Assembly (NCBI RefSeq): GCF_040958095.1 | Contig: NC_091160.1 | Coordinates: 40,992,972 to 41,056,971, forward strand | Length of the DNA stretch: 64,000 nucleotides | DNA from: Procambarus clarkii | Lineage: Eukaryota; Arthropoda; Malacostraca; Decapoda; Cambaridae | Reading direction: 5' to 3' | Part shown: in pieces, positions 1 to 14,830 of the stretch | Position numbering within the stretch: position 1 is the stretch's first letter | Layout: the number at the start of each line of letters is the position of its first letter | Program-made: the position numbers and the translations under genes | Notes under the pieces: generated by a model | The model's database searches: none | Told to the model about the DNA's origin: nothing | The model's input: only the letters and a program-made list of their open reading frames with translations

Positions 1-3000
1 CCACAATACCAGGGGTATCTGACCTAGACGCTCCACAATACAAGGGTACCTGACCTAGACGCACCACAATACCAGGGGTACCTGACCTAGACGCACCACA
101 ATACAAGGGTACCTGACCTAGACGCACCACAATACCAGGGTACCTGACCTAGACGTACCACAATACAAGGGTACCTGACCTAGACGCTCCACAATACCAG
201 GGTACCTGACCTAGACGTACCACAATACCAGGGTACCTGACCTAGACGTACCACAATACCAGGGGTACCTGACCTAGACGCACCACAATACCAGGGGTAC
301 CTGACCTAGACGTACCACAATACCAGGGTACCTGACCTAGACGCTCCACAATACAAGGGTACCTGACCTAGACGCACCACAATACCAGGGGTACCTGACC
401 TAGACGCACCACAATACAAGGGTACCTGACCTAGACGCACCACAATACCAGGGTACCTGACCTAGACGTACCACAATACCAGGGTACCTGACCTAGACGT
501 ACCACAATACCAGGGGTACCTGACCTAGACGCACCACAATACCAGGGGTACCTGACCTAGACGCACCACAATACCAGGGTACCTGACCTAGACGTACCAC
601 AATACCAGGGTACCTGACCTAGACGTACCACAATACAAGGGTACCTGACCTAGACGCACCACAATACCAGGGTACCTGACCTAGACGCACCTCAATACCA
701 GGGTACCTGACCTAGACGCACCACAATACCAGGGTACCTGACCTAGACGCTCCACAATACAAGGGTACCTGACCTAGGACGCTCCACAATACAAGGGTAC
801 CTGACCTAGACGCACCACAATACCAGGGTACCTGACCTAGACGCTCCACAATACCAGGGGTACCTGACCTAGACGCACCACAATACCAGGGGTACCTGAC
901 CTAGACGCTCCACAATACAAGGGTACCTGACCTAGACGCACCACAATACAAGGGTACCTGACCTAGACGCACCACAATACAAGGGTACCTGACCTAGACG
1001 CACCACAATACCAGGGTACCTGACCTAGACGCACCACAATACCAGGGTACCTGACCTAGACGCTCCACAATACAAGGGTACCTGACCTAGACGTACCACA
1101 ATACAAGGGTACCTGACCTAGACGCACCACAATACCAGGGGTACCTGACCTAGACGCACCACAATACAAGGGTACCTGACCTAGACGCACCACAATACAA
1201 GGGTACCTGACCTAGACGCACCACAATACCAGGGTACCTGACCTAGACGTACCACAATACAAGGGTACCTGACCTAGACGTACCACAATACCAGGGTACC
1301 TGACCTAGACGCACCACAATACCAGGGTACCTGACCTAGACGCTCCACAATACAAGGGTACCTGACCTAGACGTACCACAATACAAGGGGTACCTGACCT
1401 AGACGCACCACAATACCAGGGTACCTGACCTAGACGCTCCACAATACAAGGGTACCTGACCTAGACGCACCACAATACCAGGGTACCTGACCTAGACGCA
1501 CCACAATACCAGGGGTACCTGACCTAGACGCATCCACAATACCAGGGTACCTGACCTAGACGCACCACAATACCAGGGGTACCTGACCTAGACGCTCCAC
1601 AATACAAGGGTACCTGACCTAGACGCTCCACAATACAAGGGTACCTGACCTAGACGCACCACAATACCAGGGTACTGACCTAGACGCTACCACAATACCA
1701 GGGGTACCTGACCTAGACGCACCACAATACCAGGGGTACCTGACCTAGACGCACCACAATACCAGGGGTACCTGACCTAGACGCACCACAATACCAGGGT
1801 ACCTGACCTAGACGCACCACAATACCAGGGTACCTGACCTAGACGCTACCACAATACCAAGGGTACCTGACCTAGACGCACCACAATACCAGGGTACCTG
1901 ACCTAGACGCACCACAATACCAGGGGTACCTGACCTAGACGCTCCACAATACCAGGGTACCTGACCTAGACGCTACCACAATACCAGGGGTACCTGACCT
2001 AGACGCACCACAATACCAGGGTACCTGACCTAGACGCACCACAATACCAGGGTACCTGACCTAGACGCACCACAATACCAGGGGTACCTGACCTAGACGC
2101 TCCACAATACCAGGGTACCTGACCTAGACGCTCCACAATACCAGGGTACCTGGACCTAGACGCACCACAATACCAGGGTACCTGACCTAGACGCACCACA
2201 ATACCAGGGGTACCTGACCTAGACGCACCACAATACCAGGGTACCTGACCTAGACGTACCACAAATACAGGGGTACCTGACCTAGACGCACCACAATACC
2301 AGGGTACCTGACCTAGGCCGGCTCCACAATACCATGGGTACCTGACCTAGACGCTCCACAATACCAGGGTACCTGACCTAGGACGCTCCACAATACAGGG
2401 GTACCTGACCTAGACGCTCCACAATAACCAGGGGTACCTGACCTAGACGCTCCACAATACCAGGGGTACCTGACCTAGACGCTCCACAATACCAGGGTAC
2501 CTGACCTAGACGCACACAATACCAGGGTACCTGACCTAGACGTACCACAATACCAGGGGTACCTGACCTAGACGCACCACAATACCAGGGGTACCTGACC
2601 TAGACGCACCACAATACCAGGGTACCTGACCTAGACGCACCACAATACCAGGGGACCTGACCTAGACGCACCACAATACCAGGGGTACCTGACCTAGACG
2701 CACCACAATACCAGGGTACCTGACCTAGACGCACCACAATACCAGGGTACCTGACCTAGACGCACCACAATACCAGGGTACCTGACCTAGACGCTCCACA
2801 ATACCAGGGGTACCTGACCTAGACGCACCACAATACCAGGGTACCTGACCTAGACGTACCACAATACCAGGGTACCTGACCTAGACGCACCAATACCAGG
2901 GGTACCTGACCTAGACGCACCACAATACCAGGGGTACCTGACCTAGACGCACCACAATACCAGGGGTACCTGACCTAGACGCACCACAATACCAGGGTAC

Positions 3001-3607
3001 CTGACCTAGACGCACCACAATACCAGGGGTACCTGACCTAGACGCACCACAATACCAGGGTACCTGACCTAGACGCTCCACAATACCAGGGGTACCTGAC
3101 CTAGACGCACCACAATACCAGGGTACCTGACCTAGACGTACCACAATACCAGGGGTACCTGACCTAGACGCACCACAATACCAGGGGTACCTGACCTAGA
3201 CGCACCACAATACCAGGGGTACCTGACCTAGACGCACCACAATACCAGGGGTACCTGACCTAGACGCACCACAATACCAGGGGTACCTGACCTAGACGCA
3301 CCACAATACCAGGGGTACCTGACCTAGACGCACCACAATACCAGGGTACCTGACCTAGACGCTCCACAATACCAGGTACCTACCTAGACGCACCACAATA
3401 CCAGGGTACCTGACCTAGACGCACCACAATACCAGGGTACCTGACCTAGACGTACACAATACCAGGGTACCTGACCTAGACGTACCACAATACCAGGGTA
3501 CCTGACCTAGACGCTCCACAATCCAGGGTACTGACCTAGACGCACCACAATACAGGGTACCTGACCTACACTACACACAATACCAGGGGTACCTGACCTA
3601 GACGTAC
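1..3607. repeat. 31-32 bp minisatellite array, left end outside window
   Basis: More than 110 tandem copies of a 31-32 bp unit that reads ccacaatacc-aggggtacct-gacctagacg plus one or two bases. Units differ mainly at three places: ccag or caag, ggg or gggg before tacc, and gca, gct or gta at the junction. Each unit carries the GGTACC palindrome and a CCTAG. The array is already running at base 1, so its true left edge is not seen. It decays in its last 250 bp (deleted bases, broken units) and stops near 3607. The stop-free stretches inside it are by-products of the repeat and are not called as genes. Confidence 0.97.
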
Positions 3608-4067
3608 CGCCATACAATACGTCAACAACTTGATGTCATCTGTATACATGTAATATTATGTTAGGATTCAAAGTTTGGCTCAAAATTAATCAATTTAACC
3701 CTTGTTGCCACGTCACAGACGACGCTGTCAAGATTGATTGAAGATATGGCACATGCGCACCAGACTAATGACGTCACAGCTACCGATTACATGAAGCATT
3801 TAGCTGTTAAATAAGGACTAACTTAGCTGGAAACAGCTAAGTTCAGCAAGCTCAGATGTGACAGGAGGCTAAGTTTGTCCTCGCAGATAGGGAATGATGA
3901 CGGGCAAGAATCGCTGCATCAGACTACTGATAACGAAGGAGGCGGGGTCCAGGAGCACGAGCTCAGCCCCCACAACCACAGCTAGGTAAATCACGTACAT
4001 GAACTAGTACGGTGGTGATGGAGAGTGTCTCTAACAACCAATCCTTCCTCTGGCCATTCCCCTTGTC
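3608..4067. other. Unique spacer, no gene recognised
   Basis: Non-repetitive sequence between the first minisatellite and a SINE. It contains a TGACGTCA palindrome near 3768 but no convincing exon. Nothing else could be supported. Confidence 0.6.
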
Positions 4068-4325
4068 CGATTATCTTGAGGTTATCTTGAGATGATTTCG
4101 GGGCTTTAGTGTCCCCGCGGCCCGGTCCTCGACCAGGCCTCCACCCCCAGGAAGCAGCCCGTGACAGCTGACTAACACCCAGGTACCTATTTACTGCTAG
4201 GTAACAGGGGCATTCAGGGTGAAAGAAACTTTGCCCATTTGTTTCTGCCTCGTGCGGGAATCGAACCCGCGCCACAGAATTACGAGTCCTGCGCGCTATC
4301 CACCAGGCTACAAGGCCCCTATGTT
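4068..4325 (-). repeat. tRNA-derived SINE (Thr-CGT-like head), reversed
   Basis: Read on the minus strand it begins with a tRNA-like head (about 4250-4322). The head has a T-arm/B-box gcgggttcgattcccgc and an anticodon loop CTCGTAA, which would be Thr-CGT. A body follows with the phrases taggtacctgggtgttagtc, agctgtcacgggctgcttcc and the GC-rich end cggggacactaaagccccga. The same body recurs at 23893-24137 and 55349-55582 with a different head. The copy is diverged and is a retroposon, not a functional tRNA gene. Confidence 0.8.
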
Positions 4326-4556
4326 CTGGTGTCCCACCTGAAACACACAAGGGTTCGATACCCGCCTTTGGGTTCACTGGAGGGTGTAGAGGAGCCAGGT
4401 ACCCACTCAGTGAAGGTGGCGCAGGTGAGTGTACCCGCTTTGAGTGAATAATTGACACCCATCACCATAGGTCACTACAGCCGGGATGTTCTCTACTTGG
4501 CTCACTCTCCTGTGTGTGTTGGCGTCCTGTGTTAATCCCTCCCCTCTCTCTCTTGT

Positions 4557-7500
4557 CTCCCTGCGTCCACACTCCCCTCCCTGCGTCCACACTCCCCTCC
4601 CTGCGTCCACACTCCCCCTCCCTGCCGTCCACACTCCCCCTCCCTGCCGTCCACACTCCCCCTCCCTGCCGTCCACACTCCCCTCCCTGCCGTCCACACT
4701 CCCCCCCCTGCCGTCCACACTCCCCCTCCCTGCCGTCCACACTCCCCCTCCCTGCCGTCCACACTCCCCCTCCCTGCCGTCCACACTCCCCTCCCTGCGT
4801 CCACACTCCCTCCCTGCGTCCACACTCCCCCTCCCTGCCGTCCACACTCCCCCTCCCTGCCGTCCACACTCCCCTCCCTGCGTCCACACTCCCCTCCCTG
4901 CCGTCCACACTCCCCCTCCCTGCCGTCCACACTCCCCTCCCTGCGTCCACACTCCCCCTCCCTGCCGTCCACACTCCCCCTCCCTGCCGTCCACACTCCC
5001 CTCCCTGCGTCACACTCCCCTCCCTGCCGTCCACACTCCCCTCCCTGCCGTCCACACTCCCCTCCCTGCCGTCTACACTCCCCTCCCTGCCGTCCACACT
5101 CCCCCTCCCTGCCGTCCACACTCCCCTCCCTGCCGTCCACACTCCCCTCCCTGCCGTCTACACTCCCCTCCCTGCCGTCCACACTCCCCTCCCTGCCGTC
5201 CACACTCCCCCTCCCTGCCGTCCACACTCCCCCTCCCTGCCGTCCACACTCCCCTCCCTGCCGTCCACACTCCCCCTCCCTGCCGTCCACACTCCCCCTC
5301 CCAGCGTCCACACTCCCCCTCCCAGCCGTCCACACTCCCCCTCCCTGCCGTCCACACTCCCCCTCCCTGCCGTCCACACTCCCCCTCCCTGCGTCCACAC
5401 TCCCCTCCCCAGCCGTCCACACTCCCCTCCCTGCCGTCCACACTCCCCTCCCTGCCGTCTACACTCCCCCTCCCTGCGTCCACACTCCCCCTCCCTGCCG
5501 TCCACACTCCCCTCCCTGCCGTCCACACTCCCCTCCCTGCCGTCCACACTCCCCTCCCTGCCGTCCACACTCCCCTCCCTGCCGTCCACACTCCCCCTCC
5601 CTGCCGTCCACACTCCCCTCCCTGCCGTCCCACACTCCCCCTCCCAGCGTCCACACTCCCCTCCCTGCCGTCCACACTCCCCTCCCTGCCGTCCACACTC
5701 CCCCTCCCTGCCGTCCACCTCCCCTCCCTGCGTCCACACTCCCCTCCCTGCCGTCCACACTCCCCTCCCTGCCGTCCACACTCCCCCTCCCTGCCGTCCA
5801 CACTCCCCTCCCTCGTCCACACTCCCCTCCCTGCCGTCCACACTCCCCCTCCCTGCCGTCCACACTCCCCCTCCCTGCCGTCCACACTCCCCTCCCTGCC
5901 GTCCACACTCCCCTCCCTGCCGTCCACACTCCCCTCCCTGCCGTCCACACTCCCCTCCCTGCCGTCCACACTCCCCCTCCCTGCCGTCCACACTCCCCTC
6001 CCTGCCGTCCACACTCCCCCCCCTGCCGTCCACACTCCCCCTCCCTGCCGTCACACTCCCCTCCCTGCCGTCCACACTCCCCCCCCTGCCGTCCACACTC
6101 CCCCTCCCTGCCGTCCACACTCCCCCTCCCTGCCGTCCACACTCCCCCTCCCTGCCGTCCACACTCCCCTCCCTGCCGTCCACACTCCCCCTCCCTGCCG
6201 TCCACACTCCCCCCCCTGCCGTCCACACTCCCCCTCCCTGCCGTCCACACTCCCCTCCCTGCCGTCCACACTCCCCTCCCTGCCGTCCACACTCCCCTCC
6301 CTGCCGTCCACACTCCCCCTCCCTGCCGTCCACATCCCCCTCCCTGCCGTCCACACTCCCCTCCCTGCCGTCCACACTCCCCTCCCTGCCGTCCACACTC
6401 CCCCTCCCTGCCGTCCACATCCCCCTCCCTGCCGTCCACACTCCCCTCCCTGCCGTCCACACTCCCCCTCCCTGCCGTCCACACTCCCCCTCCCTGCCCT
6501 GCCGTCCACACTCCCCCTCCCTGCCGTCCACACTCCCCCTCCCTGCCGTCCACACTCCCCCTCCCTGCCGTCCACACTCCCCCTCCCTGCCGTCCACACT
6601 CCCCTCCCTGCCGTCCACACTCCCCCTCCCTGCCGTCTACACTCCCCTCCCTGCCGTCCACACCTCCCTCCCTGCCGTCCACACTCCCCTCCCTGCCGTC
6701 ACACTCCCCCCTCCCTGCGTCCACACTCCCCTCCCTGCCGTCCACACTCCCCCTCCCTGCCGTCCACACTCCCCTCCCTGCGTCCACACTCCCCCTCCCT
6801 GCCGTCCACACTCCCCCTCCCTGCCGTCCACACTCCCCCTCCCTGCCGTCCACACTCCCCCTCCCTGCGTCCACACTCCCCCTCCCTGCCGTCCACACTC
6901 CCCTCCCTGCCGTCCACACTCCCCTCCCTGTCCACACTCCCCTCCCTGCCGTCCACACTCCCCCTCCCTGCCGTCCACACTCCCCCTCCCTGCCGTCCAC
7001 ACTCCCCCCCTGCCGTCCACACTCCCCTCCCTGCGTCCACACTCCCCTCCCTGCCGTCCACACTCCCCTCCCCCGTCCACACTCCCCCTCCCTGCCGTCC
7101 ACTCCCCTCCCTGCCGTCCACACTCCCCCTCCCTGCCGTCCACACTCCCCCTCCCTGCCGTCCACACTCCCCTCCCTGCCGTCCACACTCCCCTCCCTGC
7201 CGTCCACACTCCCCTCCCTGCCGTCCACACCTCCCCCTCCCTGCCGTCCACACTCCCCTCCCTGCCGTCCACACTCCCCTCCCTGCCGTCCACACTCCCC
7301 CCCCTGCCGTCCACACTCCCCCTCCCTGCCGTCCACACTCCCCTCCCACCGTCCACACTCCCCTCCCTGCCGTCCACACTCCCCTCCCTGCCGTCCACAC
7401 TCCCCCTCCCTGCCGTCCACACTCCCCCTCCCTGCCGTCCACACTCCCCTCCCTGCCGTCCACACTCCCCCTCCCTGCCGTCCACACTCCCCCTCCCTGC

Positions 7501-10500
7501 CGTCCACACTCCCCTCCCTGCCGTCCACACTCCCCCTCCTGCCGTCCACACTCCCCCTCCCTGCCGTCCACACTCCCCTCCCTGCCGTCCACACTCCCCC
7601 TCCCTGCCGTCCACACTCCCCCTCCTGCCGTCCACACTCCCCTCCCTGCCGTCCACACTCCCCTCCCTGCCGTCCACACTCCCCCTCCCTGCCGTCCACA
7701 CTCCCCCTCCCTGCCGTCCACACTCCCTCCCTGCCGTCCACACTCCCCCTCCCTGCCGTCCACACTCCCCTCCCTGCCGTCCACACTCCCCTCCCCCGTC
7801 CACACTCCCCTCCCTGCCGTCCACACTCCCCCTCCCTGCCGTCCACACTCCCCCTCCCTGCCGTCCACACTCCCCCTCCCTGCCGTCCACACTCCCCTCC
7901 TGCGTCCACACTCCCCTCCCCCGTCCACACTCCCCCTCCCTGCCGTCCACACTCCCCCTCCCTGCCGTCCCACTCCCCTCCCTGCCGTCCACACTCCCCC
8001 TCCCTGCCGTCCACACTCCCCTCCCTGCCGTCCACACTCCCCCTCCCTGCCGTCCACACTCCCCCCCCTGCCGTCCACACTCCCCTCCCTGCCGTCCACA
8101 CTCCCCCTCCCTGCCGTCCACACTCCCCCTCCCTGCCGTCCACACTCCCCTCCCTGCCGTCCACACTCCCCTCCCTGCCGTCCACACTCCCCTCCCTGCG
8201 TCCACACTCCCCCTCCTGCCGTCCACACTCCCCCTCCCTGCCGTCCACACTCCCCTCCCTGCCGTCCACACTCCCCCTCCCTGCGTCCACACTCCCCCTC
8301 CCTGCCGTCACTCCCCTCCCCCGTCCACACTCCCCTCCCTGCCGTCCACACTCCCTCCCTGCCGTCCACACTCCCCCTCCCTGCCGTCCACACTCCCCCT
8401 CCCTGCCGTCCACACTCCCCCTCCCTGCCGTCCACACTCCCCCTCCCTACGTCCACACTCCCCCCCCTGCCGTCCACACTCCCCCTCCCTGCCGTCCACA
8501 CTCCCCTCCCTGCCGTCCACACTCCCCTCCCTGCCGTCCACACTCCCCCTCCCTGCCGTCCACACTCCCCTCCCTGCCGTCCACACTCCCCCCCTCCGCC
8601 GTCCACACTCCCCCTCCCTGCCGTCCACACTCCCCTCCCTGCCGTCCACACTCCCCTCCCTGCCGTCCACACTCCCCCTCCCACCGTCCACACTCCCCTC
8701 CCTGCCGTCCACACTCCCCCTCCCCCGTCCACACTCCCCTCCCTGCCGTCCACACTCCCCCTCCCTGCCGTCCACACTCCCCTCCCTGCCGTCCACACTC
8801 CCCCTCCCTGCCGTCCACACTCCCCCTCCCTGCGTCCACACTCCCCCTCCCTGCCGTCCACACTCCCCCTCCCTGCCGTCCACACTCCCCCTCCCCGTCC
8901 ACACTCCCCCTCCCTGCCGTCCACACTCCCCCTCCCTGCCGTCCACACTCCCCTCCCCCGTCCACACTCCCCCTCCCTGCCGTCCACACTCCCCCTCCCT
9001 GCCGTCCACACTCCCCCCCTGCCGTCCACACTCCCCCTCCCTGCCGTCCACACTCCCCCTCCCTGCCGTCCACACTCCCCTCCCCCCCCTGCCGTCCACA
9101 CTCCCCTCCCTGCCGTCCACACTCCCCCTCCCTGCCGTCCACACTCCCCCTCCCTGCCGTCCACACTCCCCTCCCTGCCGTCCACACTCCCCCTCCCTGC
9201 CGTCCACACTCCCCCTCCCTGCCGTCCACACTCCCCCTCCCTGCCGTCCACACTCCCCCTCCCTGCCGTCCCACTCCCCCTCCCAGCGTCCACACTCCCT
9301 CCCCCTTGCCGTCCACACTCCCCTCCCTGCCGTCCACACTCCCCCCCCTGCCGTCCACACTCCCCTCCCTGCCGTCCACACTCCCCCTCCCCGCGTCCAC
9401 ACTCCCCCTCCCTGCCGTCCACACTCCCCTCCCTGCCGTCCACACTCCCCCTCCCTGCCGTCCACACTCCCCTCCCTGCCGTCCACACTCCCCCTCCCAG
9501 CGTCCACACTCCCCTCCCTGCCGTCCACACTCCCCTCCCTGCCGTCGACACTCCCTCCCTGCCGTCCACACTCCCCCTCCCTGCCGTCCACACTCCCCTC
9601 CCTGCCGTCCACACTCCCCCTCCCTGCCGTCCACACTCCCCTCCTGCCGTCCACACTCCCCTCTGCCGTCCACACTCCCCTCCCTGCCGTCCACACTCCC
9701 CTCCCTGCCGTCCACACTCCCCCTCCCTGCCGTCCACACTCCCCTCCCTGCCGTCCACACTCCCCTCCCTGCGTCCACACTCCCCTCCCTGCCGTCCACA
9801 CTCCCCTCCCTGCCGTCCACACTCCCCTCCCTGCCGTCCACACTCCCCTCCCTGCCGTCCACACTCCCCTCCCTGCCGTCCACACTCCCCTCCCTGCTGC
9901 GTCCACACTCCCCCTCCCTGCCGTCCACACTCCCCCTCCCTGCCGTCCACACTCCCCCTCCCTGCCGTCCACACTCCCCCTCCCTGCCGTCCACACTCCC
10001 CTCCCTGCCGTCCACACTCCCCCTCCCTGCCGTCCACACTCCCCCTCCCTGCCGTCCACACTCCCCTCCCTGCCGTCCACACTCCCCTCCCTGCCGTCCA
10101 CACTCCCCCTCCCTGCCGTCCACACTCCCCCTCCCTGCCGTCCACACTCCCCTCCCTGCCGTCCACACTCCCCCTCCCTGCCGTCCACACTCCCTCCCTG
10201 CCGTCCACACTCCCCTCCCTGCCGTCCACACTCCCCCTCCCTGCCGTCCACACTCCCCCTCCCTGCCGTCCACACTCCCCCTCCCTGCCGTCCACACTCC
10301 CCCTCCCTGCCGTCCACACTCCCCCTCCCTGCCGTCCACACTCCCCTCCCTGCCGTCCACACTCCCCCTCCCTGCCGTCCACACTCCCCCTCCCTGCCGT
10401 CCACACTCCCCTCCCTGCCGTCCACACTCCCCCTCCCTGCCGTCCACACTCCTCCCTGCCGTCCACACTCCCCTCCCTGCTCCACACTCCCCCTCCCTGC

Positions 10501-13500
10501 CGTCCACACTCCCCCTCCCTGCCGTCCACACTCCCCCTCCCTGCCGTCCACACTCCCCCTCCCTGCCGTCCACACTCCCCCTCCCTGCCGTCCACACTCC
10601 CCCTCCCTGCCGTCCACACTCCCCTCCCTGCCGTCCACACTCCCCTCCCTGCCGTCCACACTCCCCCTCCCAGCGTCCACACTCCCCCTCCTGCCGTCCA
10701 CACTCCCCCCCTGCCGTCCACACTCCCCTCCCTGCCGTCCACACTCCCCTCCCAGCCGTCCACACTCCCCCTCCCTGCCGTCCACACTCCCCTCCATGCC
10801 GTCCACACTCCCCCTCCCTGCCGTCCACACTCCCCCTCCCTGCCGTCCACACTCCCCTCCCTGCCGTCCACACTCCCCCTCCCTGCCGTCCACACTCCCC
10901 CTCCCTGCCGTCCACACTCCCCTCCCTGCCGTCCACACTCCCCCTCCCTGCCGTCCACACTCCCCTCCCTGCCGTCCACACTCCCCTCCCTGCCGTCCAC
11001 ACTCCCCCTCCCTGCCGTCCACACTCCCCTCTCTGCCGTCCACACTCCCCTCCCTGCCGTCCACACTCCCCCTCCTGCCGTCCACACTCCCCCTCCCTGC
11101 CGTCCACACTCCCCCTCCCTGCCGTCCACACTCCCCTCCCTGCGTCCACACTCCCCTCCCTGCCGTCCACACTCCCCTCCCTGCCGTCCACACTCCCCCT
11201 CCCTGCCGTCCACACTCCCCTCCCTGCCGTCCACACTCCCCCTCCCTGCCGTCCACACTCCCCTCCCTGCCGTCCACACTCCCCCCCCTGCCGTCCACAC
11301 TCCCCTCCCTGCCGTCCACACTCCCCTCCTGCCGTCCACACTCCCCCTCCCTGCCGTCCACACTCCCCCTCCCTGCCGTCCACACTCCCCCTCCCTGCCG
11401 TCCACACTCCCCTCCCTGCCGTCCACACTCCCCTCCCTGCGTCCACACTCCCCCTCCCTGCCGTCCACACTCCCCCTCCCTGGCGTCCACACTCCCCCTC
11501 CCTGCCGTCCACACTCCCCTCCCTGCCGTCCACACTCCCCCTCCCTGCCGTCCACACTCCCCTCCCTGCCGTCCACACTCCCCTCCCTGCCGTCCACACT
11601 CCCCCTCCCTGCCGTCCACACTCCCCTCCCTGCCGTCCACACTCCCCCTCCCTGCCGTCCACACTCCCCCTCCCTGCCGTCCACACTCCCCCTCCCTGCC
11701 GTCCACACTCCCCTCCCTGCCGTCCACACTCCCCTCCCTGCCGTCTACACTCCCCTCCCTGCCGTCCACACTCCCCCTCCCTGCCGTCCACACTCCCCCT
11801 CCCAGCGTCCACACTCCCCTCCCTGCCGTCCACACTCCCCCTCCTGCCGTCCACACTCCCCTCCCTGCCGTCCACACTCCCCCTCCCTGCCGTCCACACT
11901 CCCCTCCCTGCCGTCCACACTCCCCCTCCCTGCCGTCCACACTCCCCCTCCCTGCCGTCCACTCCCCCTCCCAGCCGTCCACACTCCCCTCCCTGCCGTC
12001 CACACTCCCCCTCCCTGCCGTCCACACTCCCCTCCCTGCCGTCCACACTCCCCTCCCTGCCGTCCACACTCCCCCTCCCTGCCGTCCACACTCCCCTCCC
12101 TGCCGTCCACACTCCCCTCCCTGCCGTCCACACTCCCCTCCCTGCCGTCCACACTCCCCCTCCCAGCGTCCACACTCCCCCTCCCTGCCGTCCACACTCC
12201 CCTCCCTGCCGTCCACACTCCCCCTCCCTGCCGTCCACACTCCCCTCCCTGCCGTCCACACTCCCCCTCCCTGCCGTCCACACTCCCCTCCCTGCCGTCC
12301 ACACTCCCCCTCCCTGCCGTCCACACTCCCCTCCCTGCCGTCCACACTCCCCCTCCCTGCCGTCCACACTCCCCTCCCTGCCGTCCACACTCCCCCTCCC
12401 TGCCGTCCACACTCCCCCTCCCAGCGTCCACACTCCCCTCCCTGCCGTCCACACTCCCCTCCCTGCCGTCCACACTCCCCTCCCTGCCGTCCACACTCCC
12501 CCTCCCTGCCGTCCACACTCCCCCTCCCTGCCGTCCACACTCCCCCTCCCTGCCGTCCACACTCCCCTCTCTGCCGTCCACACTCCCCTCCCTGCCGTCC
12601 ACACTCCCCCTCCCTGCCGTCCACACTCCCCCTCCCTGCCGTCCACACTCCCCTCCCTGCCGTCCACACTCCCCTCCCTGCCGTCCACACTCCCCTCCCT
12701 GCGTCCACACTCCCCCTCCCTGCCGTCCACACTCCCCCTCCCAGCGTCCACACTCCCCTCCTGCCGTCCACACTCCCCCTCCCTGCCGTCCACACTCCCC
12801 TCCCTGCCGTCCACACTCCCCCTCCCTGCCGTCCACACTCCCTCCCTGCCGTCCACACTCCCCTCCTGCCGTCCACACTCCCCCTCCCTGCCGTCCACAC
12901 TCCCCCTCCTGCCGTCCACACTCCCCTCCCTGCCGTCCACACTCCCCTCCCTGCCGTCCACACTCCCCTCCCTGCCGTCCACACTCCCCCTCCCTGCCGT
13001 CCACACTCCCCTCCCTGCCGTCCACACTCCCCTCCCTGCCGTCCACACTCCCCCTCCCTGCCGTCCACACTCCCCCTCCCTGCCGTCCACACTCCCCCTC
13101 CCAGCGTCCACACTCCCCCTCCCTGCCGTCCACACTCCCCCTCCCTGCCGTCCACACTCCCCCTCCCTGCCGTCCACACTCCCCCTCCCTGCCGTCCACA
13201 CTCCCCCTCCCGCGTCCACACTCCCCTCCCTGCCGTCACACTCCCCCTCCTGCCGTCCACACTCCCCTCCCAGCGTCCACACTCCCCCTCCCTGCCGTCC
13301 ACACTCCCCTCCCTGCCGTCCACACTCCCCTCCCTGCCGTCCACACTCCCCCTCCCTGCCGTCCACACTCCCCCTCCCTGCCGTCCACACTCCCCCCCCT
13401 GCCGTCCACACTCCCCTCCCTGCCGTCCACACTCCCCTCCCTGCCGTCCACACTCCCCCTCCCTGCCGTCCACACTCCCCTCCCTGCCGTCCACACTCCC

Positions 13501-14830
13501 CTCCCTGCCGTCCACACTCCCCCTCCCTGCCGTCCACACTCCCCTCCCTGCCGTCCACACTCCCCTCCCTGCCGTCCACACTCCCCCTCCCTGCCGTCCA
13601 CACTCCCCCTCCCTGCCGTCCACACTCCCCCCTCCCTGCCGTCCACACTCCCCCTCCCTGCGTCCACACTCCCCTCCGCGTCCACACTCCCCCCTCCCGC
13701 CGTCCACACTCCCCCTCCCTGCCGTCCACACTCCCTCCTCCCAGCGTCCACACTCCCCCTCCCTGCCGTCCACACTCCCCTCCCTGCCGTCCACACTCCC
13801 CCTCCCAGCGTCCACACTCCCCCTCCCTGCCGTCCACACTCCCCTCCCTGCCGTCCACACTCCCCCTCCTGCCGTCCACACTCCCCCTCCCTGCCGTCCA
13901 CACTCCCCTCCCTGCCGTCCACACTCCCCTCCCTGCCGTCCACACTCCCCCTCCCTGCCGTCCACACTCCCTCCCTGCCGTCCACACTCCTCCCTGCCGT
14001 CCACACTCCCCCTCCCTGCCGTCCACACTCCCCTCCCTGCCGTCCACACTCCCCCTCCCTGCCGTCCACACTCCCCCTCCCTGCCGTCCACACTCCCCTC
14101 CATGCCGTCCACACTCCCCCTCCCTGCCGTCCACACTCCCCCTCCCTGCCGTCCACACTCCCCTCCCTGCCGTCCACACTCCCCCTCCCTGCGTCCACAC
14201 TCCCCCTCCCTGCCGTCCACACTCCCCTCCCTGCCGTCCACACTCCCCCTCCCTGCCGTCCACACTCCCCTCCCTGCCGTCACACTCCCCTCCCTGCCGT
14301 CCACACTCCCCTCCCTGCCGTCCACACTCCCTCTCTGCCGTCCACACTCCCCTCCCTGCCGTCCACACTCCCCTCCCTGCCGTCCACAATCCCCCTCCCT
14401 GCCGTCCACACTCCCCTCCCTGCCGTCCACACTCCCCTCCCAGCGTCCACACTCCCCCTCCCTGCCGTCCCTCCCCTCCCTGCCGTCCACACTCCCCCTC
14501 CCTGCCGTCCACACTCCCCTCCCTCCGTCCACACTCCCCCTCCCTGCCGTCCACACTCCCTCCCTGCCGTCCACACTCCCCTCCCTGCCGTCCACACTCC
14601 CCTCCCTGCTGTCCACACTCCCCCTCCCTGCCGTCCACACTCCCCTCCCTGCCGTCCACACTCCCCCTCCCTGCCGTCCACACTCCCCTCCCTGCCGTCC
14701 ACACTCCCCTCCCTGCCGTCTACACTCCCCCTCCCTGCGTCCACACTCCCCCTCCCTGCCGTCCACACTCCCCCTCCCAGCGTCCACACTCCCCCTCCCT
14801 GCCGTCCACACTCCCCCCCTGCCGTCCACA
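4557..14830. repeat. 10.3 kb C-rich 21-22 bp minisatellite
   Basis: Several hundred tandem copies of cctccctgccgtccacactcc, mostly 21 or 22 bp (three or four extra C), with 20 bp variants that lack one C in gccgtc. The array runs into the assembly gap at 14831. The unit contains no stop trinucleotide on either strand, so all frames stay open for kilobases whatever the indels. The plus frame from an ATG at 4486 is open past 16 kb. Because 21 and 22 bp units are mixed at random, reading frame is not conserved along the array, which argues against selection for protein. The minus strand is G-rich with paired runs GGGAGGGG every unit. Confidence 0.97.

Noticed and set aside
1-3607. CRISPR-like array of short direct repeats
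   Set aside because: Repeats are contiguous with no unique spacers and the DNA is eukaryotic; it is a minisatellite.
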